The position numbers were made by a program, and so were the translations under genes. DNA of 48,014 nt, from positions 1-48,014 of the forward strand of contig CANJEJ010000007.1 of assembly GCA_947473325.1 (NCBI GenBank), in the 5' to 3' direction. The notes beneath the pieces were generated by a model that saw nothing but the letters and a program-made list of their open reading frames with translations, searched no databases and was not told the origin of the DNA. This document shows, piece after piece, positions 9,051 through 15,706 of the stretch (positions within the stretch are counted from its first letter, which is position 1; each line of letters begins with the position of its first letter). The DNA is from Alphaproteobacteria bacterium (GTDB taxonomy: Bacteria > Pseudomonadota > Alphaproteobacteria > SHVP01).

Positions 9051-11464
9051 TTGACCGGGTTGACCGTGACCGCGAGGTTGGTGACGACTTCCGAGAAGGT
9101 GCCGTCCACTTCCATCGCCGTGGCGCTGACTTCGAGCGAGAATTCACCGTTGAAGTCCTGCGGCGGCGTGACCGTCAGCGAATCGAGCTGGTCCTGGTTC
9201 GTCGCGAAGAACGTGACTTCGCTGAATTCGCCGGTGAACAGGATCTGCTGGCCGTTGAACGAGATCGTTGCGCCGTCGGGGATGCCGCGAATCGTGATGG
9301 CCAGCTCTTCGCCGCCTTCCACGTCGTTCAGCGCCGCCTGGATGTTGAGGGCGATCGCGGTGTCTTCATTGCCCGAAACACCCAAGGCTTCGAGATACGG
9401 CGTGTCGGCGACAACGAGGGAGCCACCGACTTCCAGCTGGAGGTTTTCGAAGTTTTCGACGGTCGAGCCGATCGACTCGAAGGTGAAGGGGCCATCGCCT
9501 TCACGGTTGCGATAGTCCTTCAGTTCCTGCAGGAACGCGGGATCCTGGAACTGAGCGGACGTGATCGAGATGATCACGGTGTCGTTGCCGGCGCCGCCAT
9601 CGGCGGTATCGCCCGCGCCGATCGTGACGGTGTCATCGCCCGAGCCGCCAACGAGCACGTTGGCGTCCTCGTTGCCGATCAGGATGTCGTCGCCTGCGCC
9701 GCCTGTGACATTCTCGATGTCGATCAGCGTGTCGTTGCCGATGCCCGGACCCTGGGCGAAGCCGCCGTTCAGGTCGACATAGACGCCGTCGGCGTCCGAC
9801 GCATAGGTAACGGTGTCGTTGCCGGCGCCGCCGTCATAGACGTCGTCGCCTGCGTTGTCGGCCGCGTTGAGGAACAGGTCATCGCCATCGTTGCCGAAGA
9901 CCATGTCGTCGCCGGAGCCGCCGACGAGCACGTCGTCATCGCCACCGCCCTGCACGGTGTCGTTGCCGTCGCCGGCATCGACCACGTCATCGCCGTCGCC
10001 GGCGATGATGAGGTCATCGCCCGCCGTGCCAGTGAGCGTGTCGGAACCCGACGTGCCGACGATCGGGCCAGCCTCTTGCTGCTGTTGCTGTGTTGTCTGG
10101 AACTGCGGAACGAAGGTCTCCGGCGTCTCGTTCGTCTGCGTGGTCGTCGTCGTACCACCGGTCGGACCGGCCGCCTGCTGGCCGGCATTCGGATCGTATT
10201 CCAGGCCGGACTGCTCGCCGGGCAAATCGAAGCCGCCGCCAAACTGCTCGCCGCCTGCCGCGGTCTGGATCAGCGAATCGGCGCCCTTGCCCTCGTTTAG
10301 CGAGTCCTTGAAGGCCTTCTCGGCTTCCTCGAGCGCTTGCTTCTCGTCCTTGCCTTCGGCGAGCGCGAGTTCGAAGGCAATCTCGGCGGCCGCCTCGGCG
10401 CCCTCGAGCTTCTCTTCCGTGTGGCCTTCGTCGGCCACGTCACCCTTCGCCTGCTGGATCTTCTGCTCGAGACCGCCGGCCTCGCCCTGCTGCTGGCCGC
10501 CGGTGTCGCCCTTCCAGTAGCCGCGGTCGTCGTTGCTGCCGCGCGTGAAGATGGCGCGCAACTGGTCGGAGGGCAGCACGATGGGTTGCGTCGGCGCCGC
10601 GAAGGCGCTTTCGACAAACACCGTCTGGTTGGCGACGTTCAGGACACGCGTGCCGGTGTCGTTGGTGATCGAGATTTCGCCGGTGTGGCCGTCCTCTTCC
10701 TGCAGCAGCGAGATGACCGTGTCTTCGCCTTCCGCGCCGGCGCGGATGGCGACGCGGGTGCCGCGAATACCAATGGTGGCCACCGGGGTGTGGACCTGCA
10801 TCGCATCGGGGCCGGCCTTGGCGACCATGCCCGAGGTGAAGGTAAAGACGCCCTGAACGACCGTGAAGGCGGACTTGCCGTCGCCCGAACCGGCGTCATA
10901 GACCATTTCGTCGACGACCATGCGCGCGCCCTGGTCGAGCGAAAACTCCGTCTTGTCGACGAAGGTCACCTTGATCGCGCCATCGTCGCCGGTTTCCAGC
11001 ACGTCGCCCTGGAAGACCGGGTCGCCTTCCTTCAGCGCCACGCGGCTGCCGTCCGGACGCGTCGCATAGACTTCGCCTTCCGACGTATCGACGGTACCGA
11101 TCGGCTGCGCGCCCTGGCCGATCAGGGTGGCGTCGCCATCAGCGCCGGCCAAGTCGCTGTTCCCGCCGCCCGAACCGGTCAGCGCTTCGACCACCTCGGC
11201 GGTCAGCCGGCCACCGCCTTCGGTGCACAGCATCGGCGCCATTTCGGAGCCGAAGTAATTCTGGATCACCACCTGCTCGCCGGCGCGGCCCTGGATCGAC
11301 AGGTCGTCACCCACGCGGGTGAAGTTCGCCGTCAGTAGCATCGGGCCAAAGGGGACGGTCAGCATCGCCGCACCGTTCACCTGCATCTCAACGGGCGAGG
11401 GCGCACCGGAGCCTGCATTCGGGGTCACGAGGTTGCTGGTGGGGGGAACCTGATTGGTAGCCAC
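1..11464 (-). CDS. Giant FecR-RTX-VCBS repeat protein (partial, C-terminus off left edge)
   Basis: The frame is open from a GTG at 11464 (GGAGAG lies 6 nt upstream) to the left edge, giving at least 3821 codons. No Sec signal peptide is visible. Residues about 115-260 form a FecR-like domain, including TPVATIGIRGTRVAIRAG. A charged Glu/Lys/Ala-rich stretch (about 310-395) and a Thr/Gln-rich linker with QQQQQ follow. Residues about 470-625 carry RTX nonapeptides (GGAGNDTV, GGSGDDMV, GGAGDDIL) that bind calcium. A cadherin-like segment (about 690-800) precedes about 29-30 VCBS repeats of about 102 aa, each with a TDxDxGAxLTY-like core, YGT, DGSY, FTYTVTD and GxNDAPVA. This architecture is typical of large adhesins exported by type I secretion; the missing C-terminus should hold the secretion signal. 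Adhesion is inferred. Confidence in the reading frame and domains is high; the ligand is unknown. Confidence 0.9.
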   Translation of the reverse strand, partial: MATNQVPPTSNLVTPNAGSGAPSPVEMQVNGAAMLTVPFGPMLLTANFTRVGDDLSIQGRAGEQVVIQNYFGSEMAPMLCTEGGGRLTAEVVEALTGSGGGNSDLAGADGDATLIGQGAQPIGTVDTSEGEVYATRPDGSRVALKEGDPVFQGDVLETGDDGAIKVTFVDKTEFSLDQGARMVVDEMVYDAGSGDGKSAFTVVQGVFTFTSGMVAKAGPDAMQVHTPVATIGIRGTRVAIRAGAEGEDTVISLLQEEDGHTGEISITNDTGTRVLNVANQTVFVESAFAAPTQPIVLPSDQLRAIFTRGSNDDRGYWKGDTGGQQQGEAGGLEQKIQQAKGDVADEGHTEEKLEGAEAAAEIAFELALAEGKDEKQALEEAEKAFKDSLNEGKGADSLIQTAAGGEQFGGGFDLPGEQSGLEYDPNAGQQAAGPTGGTTTTTQTNETPETFVPQFQTTQQQQQEAGPIVGTSGSDTLTGTAGDDLIIAGDGDDVVDAGDGNDTVQGGGDDDVLVGGSGDDMVFGNDGDDLFLNAADNAGDDVYDGGAGNDTVTYASDADGVYVDLNGGFAQGPGIGNDTLIDIENVTGGAGDDILIGNEDANVLVGGSGDDTVTIGAGDTADGGAGNDTVIISITSAQFQDPAFLQELKDYRNREGDGPFTFESIGSTVENFENLQLEVGGSLVVADTPYLEALGVSGNEDTAIALNIQAALNDVEGGEELAITIRGIPDGATISFNGQQILFTGEFSEVTFFATNQDQLDSLTVTPPQDFNGEFSLEVSATAMEVDGTFSEVVTNLAVTVNPVNDNPVAIEVIQAGTEDAGALTGNLEATDIEGDPLTFAVDGADETGTVTTAAGALTVNPDGSYVFVPSGTIAIGEEVTENFTYTVSDGQGGSATSTISITITGTNNGPVAAEASVAGGEDDALLTGNLTATDPDAGAELTFGLAGSGDGQYGTISVNADGSYAFIINENAQGLREGETATEMFTYTVTDENGASSTATITVTLTGSNDGPVAEAAVVSGTEDDGLLTGNLTASDADLNTNLNFTLNGSGEGQYGSLTVNPDGTYAFVLGENAQGLSEGQEVTETFTYMVTDEEGATSMSQITLTITGLNDAPVASSVSISGSEDAGTIAGNLVATDADADAQLSYELAGSGEGQYGTILVNGDGSYIFTVSEAAQGLAAGQEVTETFTYLVMDEQGAMSPATVTVTILGANDGPVAASASVSGTEDAGVLSGNLTATDADANAELTFSLNGDGEGSYGTIVVNQDGSYNFAVSEAAQSLGAGEEVTETFTYTVTDDQGETSTAQISVTVVGTNDAPVAASASVSGTEDAGILTGHLVATDPDASAALTFSLNGSGEGQYGAITVNEDGSYSFAVSESAQTLAAGQEVTETFTYTVTDDQGAKSMAQITVTISGSNDAPIASSASISGTEDGGALTGNLVATDVDANAELTYAVNGSGEGQYGTIVVNPDGSYSFAPNDSAQGLGVGQEATETFTYTVTDDQGETSTAQITVTIIGSNDGPVAAAASVSGTEDSGVLTGNLTATDVDANAELTFNVNGSGEGQYGTIVVNEDGSYSFLISEAAQSLAEGQVATETFTYTVTDENGATSTAQITVTINGANDGPVASSASVSGTEDAGALSGNLVATDVDANADLSYSLNGSGEGNYGSITVNADGSYSFAIAEDAQTLSAGQEVTETFTYTVTDDQGETSTAQITVTIVGTNDAPVAASASVSGTEDAGSLSGNLVATDVDADADLTFSLTGSGEGSYGTIVVNEDGSYSFAISEDAQSLAVGQEATETFTYTVTDDQGASSTAQITVTIVGTNDAPVAAAASVSGTEDAGVLNGNLTATDVDANADLTFSLNGSGEGQYGAITVNEDGSYSFAVGAAAQGLAVGQEATETFTYTVTDDQGATSTAQITVTITGTNDAPVASSASVSGTEDAGTLSGNLVATDADANADLTFSLNGDGTGQYGAITVNADGSYSFAVSEAAQGLAVGQEATETFTYTVTDDQGATSTASITVTITGANDGPVAASASISGGEDDTALTGNLVATDVDANAELSFALNGSGEGQYGTLTVNTDGSYSFVPNAAAQGLAEGQVAQQSFTYTVTDDQGATSTATITVSLTGSNDGPVAEAESVSGTEDAPVLTGDLTAADADANADLSFSLNGSGESPYGTLVVNTDGSYSFAPNEAAQTLAEGHTAQQSFTYAVTDDQGSTSTATITVTLTGSNDAPVAQAATVSGSEDAPSLSGNLVATDVDQGAELTFSLNGNGESEYGAIVVNADGSYTFTPNADAQELAEGTSVQQSFTYTVTDNQGATSQNTITVTLTGNNDAPIAQAATVSGGEDAPALTGNLVATDVDLGADLTFSLNGNGQSAYGTITVNEDGSYSFAPNANAQTLAEGQTAQQSFTYTVTDEHGATAEQTITVTLTGANDTPVAQAATVSGSEDAPVLSGNLVATDVDQGADLTYSLNGDGEADYGTIAVNADGSYTFTPNADAQGLAEGTSVQQSFTYTVTDENGATSTASITVTLTGSNDAPVAQAATISGGEDAPALTGQLVATDVDLGADLTYALNGDGEADYGTIAVNADGSYSFTPNEDAQSLADGQVVQQNFTYTVTDEHGATATQTITVTLTGANDAPVSQAATVSGSEDAPSLSGNLVATDVDQGADLTFSLNGDGESQYGAIVVNADGSYTFTPNAEAQELAQGTSVQQSFTFTVTDENGATSQNTIAVTLTGNNDAPVAQAATISGGEDAPVLSGNLVATDVDLGADLTFSLNGDGESDYGAIVVNADGSYSFTPNEAAQTLAEGQTVQQSFTFTVTDEFGASAENTVTVTLTGANDAPVAQAATVSGGEDAPSLSGNLVATDVDQGADLTYSLNGNGQSAYGVIAVVASGAFTFTPNANAQTLADGQTAQQSFTYTVTDEHGATSQQTITVTLTGSNDAPVAQAATISGGEDAPALTGQLVATDVDQGAELTYALNGDGDADYGTIVVNEDGSYSFTPNEAAQTLAEGQSVQQSFTYTVTDENGATSEASITVTLSGSNDAPVAVAATASGSEDAAALTGNLTATDVDQGADLTFSLNGDGEGDYGTITVNADGSYSFVPNEDAQSLAEGQTAQQSFTYTVTDEHGASSTATITVTLTGSNDAPVAQAATVSGSEDAPALTGNLIATDVDQGADLTFALTGNGEGQYGTVTVNADGSYSFVPNEAAQTLAQGQTAQQSFTFTATDEHGATSRQTLTVTLTGNNDAPVAQAATVSGGEDAPALTGNLVATDVDQGADLTYAIDGDGAAEYGTLVVNADGSYSFTPNDNADTLGAGETATQTFTYTVTDEFGASSEASITVTLTGSNDGPVAQAATVSGSEDASVLTGQLTATDVDSDDLTFALNGDGKGDYGSIVVNADGSYSFTPNEDAQTLAEGQVVTQSFTYTVTDDQGATSTATITVTLTGANDAPVASAATISGGEDAPALTGNLVATDVDQGADLTFSLNGNGNSQYGTIAVNADGSYSFTPNANAQTLAEGQQAQQSFTYTVTDELGATSEATITVTLTGSNDAPVSQAASVSGSEDAPSLSGNLVATDVDQGADLTYSLNGDGESDYGTIVVNEDGSYSFTPNAEAQELAQGTSVQQSFTFTVTDENGATATNTITVTLTGNNDAPVAQAATVSGSEDAPALTGQLVATDVDLGAELTYSLNGDGEADYGAITVNADGSYSFVPNEDAQSLAEGQTVQQNFTFTVTDENGATATNTITVTLTGNNDAPVAQAATVSGSEDAPALTGQLVATDVDLGAELTYSLNGDGESDYGTIVVNEDGSYS

Positions 11465-11556
11465 GTTCTGCTCTCCAATGGGGGCGTTACACATGCCCCT
11501 GAAACTGACTTTTCGCGCGGTCCGGGATCGTTGGGACGACTTTAGCCTGTCACCAC

Positions 11557-11576
11557 CGGCCAAATGGCCGTTTTTT
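11557..11576 (+). terminator. Small intrinsic-terminator-like hairpin, plus strand
   Basis: A CGGCC stem, AAAT loop and GGCCG stem are followed directly by six T residues on the plus strand. The only transcription it could stop is plus-strand (antisense) transcription coming out of the giant gene, because no plus-strand gene lies to its left. The stem is only 5 bp, so activity is uncertain. Confidence 0.35.
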
Positions 11577-11782
11577 CGATCCTTTTGGAAACCTCCGCGC
11601 TGCTGAAAGCCCATGCCGCACGCATGGATCGCCCCAGCAGATGACGGCGGATTCTATGGAGTTCCAGTACTAACCCAGTGACCCCGGTCACTGGCCCCCG
11701 CGAATCAAATGCGATGCCCGTCACACCGGGCAGTGAAACCTGGCGAAGCGGGCGAAAAAGCCTAAGCGGGGGATGAAAAGGA

Positions 11783-11808
11783 GACGGGGCCGTTTCACGA
11801 GCCCCGTC
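11783..11808. repeat. Perfect 8-bp inverted repeat (stem-loop)
   Basis: GACGGGGC and GCCCCGTC flank a 10-nt loop. On the minus strand the stem is followed by TCCTTTTC, a weak T-tract, so it could be a poor terminator. It could also be a structural element in the leader of the giant gene. Confidence 0.45.
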
Positions 11809-11826
11809 CCGAGTTCAGGGAGGATA

Positions 11827-11850
11827 TCCGGCTCGGTAGATGGAGCCGGA
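11827..11850. repeat. Perfect 8-bp inverted repeat (stem-loop)
   Basis: TCCGGCTC and GAGCCGGA flank the 8-nt loop GGTAGATG, 18 nt after the preceding stem-loop. No T-tract lies on either side, so it is not an intrinsic terminator. The function is unknown. Confidence 0.45.
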
Positions 11851-12037
11851 CCCGGCCACTGGGTATCAGGATAGCGTTACCGAAGAATTAAGGCCGGCAG
11901 GCCGGCGTTGCTTTGTCTCCGGCACCGCAGCGGCACAAGAATAACCTTAAGTCATTGACAATTGAATGAAATTATCGACTTTCAGCAAGCTTTGGCGGGT
12001 TATGCTAGGTTTTCCGGACGCGCGGAGAAAAAATGCG

Positions 12038-12628
12038 ATGAACCTGTCGTTTCGGGTTGCCAGCTTTGCCTTCGGCCTTCTCGCCGGCCTGACCGCAGCC
12101 GAGGCGAGTGAACCGCTTGCGGACGAGGCGCTTATTCAAGCCTTGCAGCAGGGAGGGCTGGTGATTGCGTTCGGCCAGAGCGAGGCGACCGCAGCGCATC
12201 TCGAATCCTGCACCCTGCCCCGCGTGGATCGCGCCGGTCTGGAACAGGTCTCCGAGGCCTTCCGGCGCCTGCAAATCCCCGTCGGCCTGGTCGTGACCAG
12301 CCGACTTTGCCCGACGCGGGAAGCCGCAGCCCTGGCCTTCGGCTTTGCTGTCGTCACCGACGATCTGGAGCCACCGCAGGCCAGCGATCGAATGTCGGCC
12401 CATCTCGGCGGGCCGGTCCCCGCCGGCGAGAACCGTGTCCTGATGACCCAGGCCGAGGTTCTGCGCGGTGTCAGCGGCCTGGGCGCCAGTGACCTGCAGG
12501 CCGGCGAAGCGGTTGTGGTGGCTCCGCAGGAAGACGGCAGCTTCCGCCTGGTGACGCGATTGAGCGTTGACCGCTGGGTCGCGCTGTCCGGTGGCATCAA
12601 GGTCCAACGGCGCGCCGAGGCCGTCTGA
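12038..12628 (+). CDS. Secreted histidine-phosphatase-superfamily protein lacking both catalytic histidines
   Basis: 196 aa from the ATG at 12038, which has GGAG 10 nt upstream. An in-frame ATG at 11966 would add 24 residues and hide the signal peptide. Residues 1-24 form a Sec signal peptide ending near AEA-S. The body follows the fold order of periplasmic histidine phosphatases: ALIQALQQGGLVIAF, then a LQIPVGLVVTSRLCPTREAA segment, then a late RVLMTQAE segment. In active members the first strand ends in FRHxxT and the late one in LVGHxD. Here these read FGQSEA and LMTQAE, so Arg-His has become Gly-Gln47 and the second His has become Gln138. It is therefore probably a pseudo-enzyme with a binding role. 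The neighbouring lipoprotein gene converges on it with an 11-bp gap. Confidence 0.75.
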   Translation: MNLSFRVASFAFGLLAGLTAAEASEPLADEALIQALQQGGLVIAFGQSEATAAHLESCTLPRVDRAGLEQVSEAFRRLQIPVGLVVTSRLCPTREAAALAFGFAVVTDDLEPPQASDRMSAHLGGPVPAGENRVLMTQAEVLRGVSGLGASDLQAGEAVVVAPQEDGSFRLVTRLSVDRWVALSGGIKVQRRAEAV

Positions 12629-12639
12629 TTATTCTAACT

Positions 12640-13227
12640 TTACTGGCAGATACCTGAAACGAGGCGGCCTGCGCGCTCGCAATCGGTGCCGCCGCCGCGC
12701 AAGTCCTGGAAGGGCATAAGCAGGGTTATGAGCTGCCCCAGCGCCTGCCCGTAGATTGGCGCCGCGAAATCGGCGGGCATTGGCAGGCGAACGAAATTGG
12801 TCGTCAGCGGCCGGCCGCGCCGGCAGAAGGCTGCCTTGACGTAGAGATCGGCCGTCGGCTCCGTCGATATGCTGGCGCTGCCCGCACACATGTCATTGCC
12901 GAAGCTGCTGCGGTCCACGGGGTTGAAGGCGAGGACGACGTGGAAGTCATGGTCCGGCCGAGGCTGCGGGTCGATGGCGAAGGTCGCCGGCGGAAAGCCG
13001 CCTTCCAGCCGCAGGCGCGACAGCGTCAAATTCTGGAACGCCGCCGCCGGCAGGCCGGACGGGTTGCCGAGGATGCGGGTCGGCATCGGGCCGTGGGTGA
13101 TGGCGTAGGTGACAAAGGTTGAGGAATAGGTGTCGCGCGATGTCGCGCCCTCGCCTGTCACGATGGGCGTGCAGGACGTTGCGGCGAGCAGCAGGACAAG
13201 ACCCGACAGGAGGCGCAAACCAGACAT
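12640..13227 (-). CDS. Putative lipoprotein of unknown function
   Basis: 195 aa. The N-terminus (MSGLRLLSGLVLLLAATSC) is a short basic and hydrophobic signal ending at Cys19, which fits a loosely conserved lipobox and suggests a lipid-anchored periplasmic protein. The mature part has no motif I recognise. It contains about six cysteines, including CRRGRP and a Cys near the C-terminus (GICQ), so internal disulfides are possible. It lies between tRNA-Thr and the phosphatase-like gene and converges with the latter. No function is claimed. Confidence 0.7.
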   Translation of the reverse strand: MSGLRLLSGLVLLLAATSCTPIVTGEGATSRDTYSSTFVTYAITHGPMPTRILGNPSGLPAAAFQNLTLSRLRLEGGFPPATFAIDPQPRPDHDFHVVLAFNPVDRSSFGNDMCAGSASISTEPTADLYVKAAFCRRGRPLTTNFVRLPMPADFAAPIYGQALGQLITLLMPFQDLRGGGTDCERAGRLVSGICQ

Positions 13228-13403
13228 GACCCATCCGTGAGGAACGAAACGCTAGTATAGCAACGCCTGGCCCCGGAGCGGGTGCCGGCGGCACGCGTGC
13301 GACATCGTGAAGGGCGCCCCGAACGGGAGAACGTCTGCGCCCGCGGCGCGTGAACGAACACGCCCGGCCCCCGCAGCTGGCTCCTCATGACATCTGAAAG
13401 GAC

Positions 13404-13478
13404 TGGTGCCGCCGGGGAGAATCGAACTCCCGACCCCACCCTTACCAAGGGTGTGCTCTACCTCTGAGCTACGGCGGC
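13404..13478 (-). tRNA. tRNA-Thr (anticodon GGT)
   Basis: Read on the minus strand this is a full cloverleaf of 75 nt with the 3' CCA encoded. The 7-bp acceptor is GCCGCCG/CGGCGGC. The D-arm is GCTC/GAGC, the anticodon stem CACCC/GGGTG with loop TTGGTAA, and the T-arm GGGAG/CTCCC with loop TTCGATT. The anticodon GGT reads threonine codons ACC and ACT. Confidence 0.97.
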
Positions 13479-13617
13479 GCGACCAGTCATGAGACGCGGC
13501 CGACAGCGGCTCACGCTCGAAAAACGCGGCGCACCATGCCATAGTGGCGGGGGCCCGGCAAGCCGGGGACCATCCCCCGCACCGCAACCTGCCCGACCCC
13601 GGATTTCCGCCGTTTTC

Positions 13618-13779
13618 ATGTCCAACGACCGATCGCCGCCCACCCCCACGCCCCCCCGCCGGAAGGATGACGCCACGGCGCGCAAGGAACGCTCGGCCCA
13701 GGCGCTGCGCGACAACCTGCAGCGCCGCAAGCAGCAGACATCCGCCCGCCGGGCCGCCCCCCCTGCGACGGAGAAGTGA
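13618..13779 (+). CDS. Small basic conserved protein upstream of murA
   Basis: 53 aa from the ATG at 13618; an upstream in-frame ATG at 13489 overlaps no recognisable coding signal and is rejected. The N-terminal third is Pro-rich and charged. The conserved-looking core is ARKERSAQALRDNLQRRKQQ, a basic amphipathic helix. Short proteins with this ALRxNLxRRKxQ core are commonly seen just before murA in alphaproteobacteria (from memory, not searched). The function is unknown. It is co-oriented with murA, 95 bp upstream. Confidence 0.65.
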   Translation: MSNDRSPPTPTPPRRKDDATARKERSAQALRDNLQRRKQQTSARRAAPPATEK

Positions 13780-13874
13780 CGGCGGCGTTCATCCAAAGCA
13801 CGCCGTAACCCTGCGGCATTTGCACCACAGGATCGCCGGCCGCATCTCAAACTCCCTCTTTTTCTAACGGACCC

Positions 13875-15161
13875 ATGGACAAGATCCGAATTCGCGGCGG
13901 TCTCCGACTGAAGGGCACGATCAACATCAGCGGCGCCAAGAACGCGGCGCTGCCGCTGATGGCCGCCAGCCTGTTGAGCGACGAGCCGCTGGTGCTGGGC
14001 AACATCCCGCACCTCGCCGACATCACCACCCTCGCGCAGTTGCTCGTCAACCATGGCGCCACAGTGGAAACGAACGGTCATGACGACGGCGGCAACACCG
14101 GCGGGCGCGAACTGCGCCTGCATGCCGCAAGGATCACCAGCACCACCGCGCCCTATGACATCGTGCGCAAGATGCGCGCATCGGTCCTCGTGCTCGGCCC
14201 GCTGGTCGCGCGCATGGGCGAGGCCAAGGTGTCGCTGCCGGGCGGCTGCGCCATCGGTGCGCGGCCGATCGACCTGCACCTGAAGGGCCTGGAGAATCTC
14301 GGCGCCCGCATTGTGCTCGAGGACGGCTATGTCCATGCCAGCGCGCCCAAGGGCCTGCGCGGCAACGAGGTGCGCTTTCCCTTCGTCTCCGTCGGCGCCA
14401 CGGAAAACCTGATGATGGCGGCCGTGCTGGCGCAAGGCACCACGGTGCTCGACAACGCCGCGCGCGAGCCGGAAATCATGGATCTTGCCGACTGCCTGAA
14501 CGCAATGGGCGCCAAGGTATCCGGTGCCGGCTCCTCGCGCATCGAGATCCAGGGCGTGGCGCGCCTGCACGGCGCACAGCACCGCGTGATGTCTGATCGG
14601 ATCGAGGCCGGGACCTATGCCGCGGCCGCGGCCGTGACAGGCGGCGAGATCGACCTGATCGGCGCCCGGCTCGAGCATATGGGCGCGATCGCCGTGGCGC
14701 TGGCCGAGAGCGGTTCGCACTTCGAGGTGATCCCCGACGGCCTGCGCGCGACCCGCCATGTGCGCGGCATCCAGCCTGTCGATATCACCACCCAGCCCTA
14801 TCCCGGGTTCCCGACCGACATGCAGGCGCAGATGATGGCGCTGCTCGCGCTCGCCAACGGCGCCTCCACCGTGACCGAGGCGATCTTCGAGAACCGCTTC
14901 ATGCATGTGCCAGAGCTCGCGCGCATGGGCGCCCGCATCTCGCTGCAGGGCTCGACCGCGATCATCCGCGGCGTCGAGAGCCTGCATGGCGCACCCGTGA
15001 TGGCAACCGACCTGCGCGCCTCGGTGTCGCTTGTGCTGGCGGCGCTGGCGGCCAAGGGCGAGACCGACATCGGCCGCGTCTATCACCTCGACCGGGGCTA
15101 TGAGCGGCTCGTTGAAAAGCTTGCGCCCTGCGGGGCGGATATTGAACGATTGCCGGCCTGA
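13875..15161 (+). CDS. murA: UDP-N-acetylglucosamine 1-carboxyvinyltransferase
   Basis: 428 aa, the normal length. MurA transfers enolpyruvate from PEP to UDP-GlcNAc, the first committed step of peptidoglycan synthesis in the cytoplasm. The N-terminus has the family's [20 protein letters not shown], with Lys22 and Asn23 in the substrate site. The active-site loop [13 protein letters not shown] places the catalytic cysteine at residue 125 (Cys115 in E. coli), so the usual fosfomycin target residue is present. The late [10 protein letters not shown] segment is also intact. It heads a long plus-strand cluster; DUF2948 follows after 16 nt. Confidence 0.97.
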   Translation: MDKIRIRGGLRLKGTINISGAKNAALPLMAASLLSDEPLVLGNIPHLADITTLAQLLVNHGATVETNGHDDGGNTGGRELRLHAARITSTTAPYDIVRKMRASVLVLGPLVARMGEAKVSLPGGCAIGARPIDLHLKGLENLGARIVLEDGYVHASAPKGLRGNEVRFPFVSVGATENLMMAAVLAQGTTVLDNAAREPEIMDLADCLNAMGAKVSGAGSSRIEIQGVARLHGAQHRVMSDRIEAGTYAAAAAVTGGEIDLIGARLEHMGAIAVALAESGSHFEVIPDGLRATRHVRGIQPVDITTQPYPGFPTDMQAQMMALLALANGASTVTEAIFENRFMHVPELARMGARISLQGSTAIIRGVESLHGAPVMATDLRASVSLVLAALAAKGETDIGRVYHLDRGYERLVEKLAPCGADIERLPA

Positions 15162-15177
15162 CCGGGAAAGACCGACC

Positions 15178-15621
15178 ATGTCCGAAACCCCTGACGCGAT
15201 CCGCCTGCGTGCCGAAGACGGCGATGACCTTGTCGTCATCGCGGCCATGCTGCAGGACGCCATCACGCGTCCCGCTGACATGGGATTCGACCGCCGCGCC
15301 CGACGCTTCGCGCTCGTCTTCAACCGATATGCCTGGGAACGCGAGGGTAGCACCCAGGCCAGGCCGGAGCGGGTGCGGACCGGGATGCATTTCGGCGGCG
15401 TGCTGGATGTGAAGATGAAAGGCATAGACCGACGCAAGCACGATCCCCTCGCCCTCCTGACCATCCGACAGGCCGAGGGGCCGGACGGGACGGCGACCCT
15501 CAGCCTTGATTTCGCAGGCGGCGGCTCCATTCGCCTTGCGGTTGAATGTATCGAGGCCGAAATGGCCGATCTGACCACCCCATGGCCGGCCAAAAGCCGC
15601 CCGACTCATCCCGAATCCTGA
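15178..15621 (+). CDS. DUF2948 family protein
   Basis: 147 aa from the ATG at 15178, with GGGAAAG upstream. The sequence begins [32 protein letters not shown]. It contains [13 protein letters not shown] and ends with a [21 protein letters not shown] segment, all typical of the DUF2948 family that follows murA in alphaproteobacteria. No catalytic motif or export signal is visible, so it is probably a small cytoplasmic protein of unknown role. It lies 16 nt after murA and 85 nt before hisG. Confidence 0.85.
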   Translation: MSETPDAIRLRAEDGDDLVVIAAMLQDAITRPADMGFDRRARRFALVFNRYAWEREGSTQARPERVRTGMHFGGVLDVKMKGIDRRKHDPLALLTIRQAEGPDGTATLSLDFAGGGSIRLAVECIEAEMADLTTPWPAKSRPTHPES

Positions 15622-15706
15622 CGAATCCGCCTTGTTTGGCGGGGGGGCTTCGCTTAGGTATGCGCCCTTAAACGCGAATTTCAGCCCTTTTTCCGGCGAA
15701 TCGACC

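Larger units (their letters stand above)
11465..12037. other. 573-bp divergent spacer with several perfect hairpins, no convincing gene
   Basis: No ORF here has convincing coding character. The spacer separates the giant gene (minus) from the phosphatase-like gene (plus) and is expected to hold both promoters. It contains the T-tailed hairpin at 11557-11576 and two perfect 8-bp stem-loops at 11783-11808 and 11827-11850. A doubled GGCCGGC lies near 11892-11906. The stretch 11940-12010 is AT-rich compared with its surroundings and is the likeliest promoter region for the plus-strand gene, but I could not find a convincing -35/-10 pair. Confidence 0.6.

Noticed and set aside
948-9515. Many plus-strand open frames (for example 1751-2968, 3314-4120, 4199-5002, 5240-6028, 7301-7945)
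   Set aside because: They are repeated every 306 bp and lie opposite the VCBS-coding strand; they are by-products of high-GC codon bias in the minus-strand giant gene.
11710-11850. Possible c-di-GMP (GEMM) riboswitch, suggested by AAACC, CCTAAG and GGTAGATGG
   Set aside because: The conserved core and helix order are not there, and GGTAGATG is the loop of another perfect stem.
11955-11983. TTGACA as a -35 box for the phosphatase-like gene
   Set aside because: At 16-18 bp spacing only GACTTT/ACTTTC follow, which are poor -10 boxes; the TATGCT at 12001 is too far away.
13458-15593. 711-codon minus-strand open frame opposite murA
   Set aside because: Its sequence is low-complexity Arg/His/Gly-rich text antisense to murA and DUF2948 and it overlaps tRNA-Thr.
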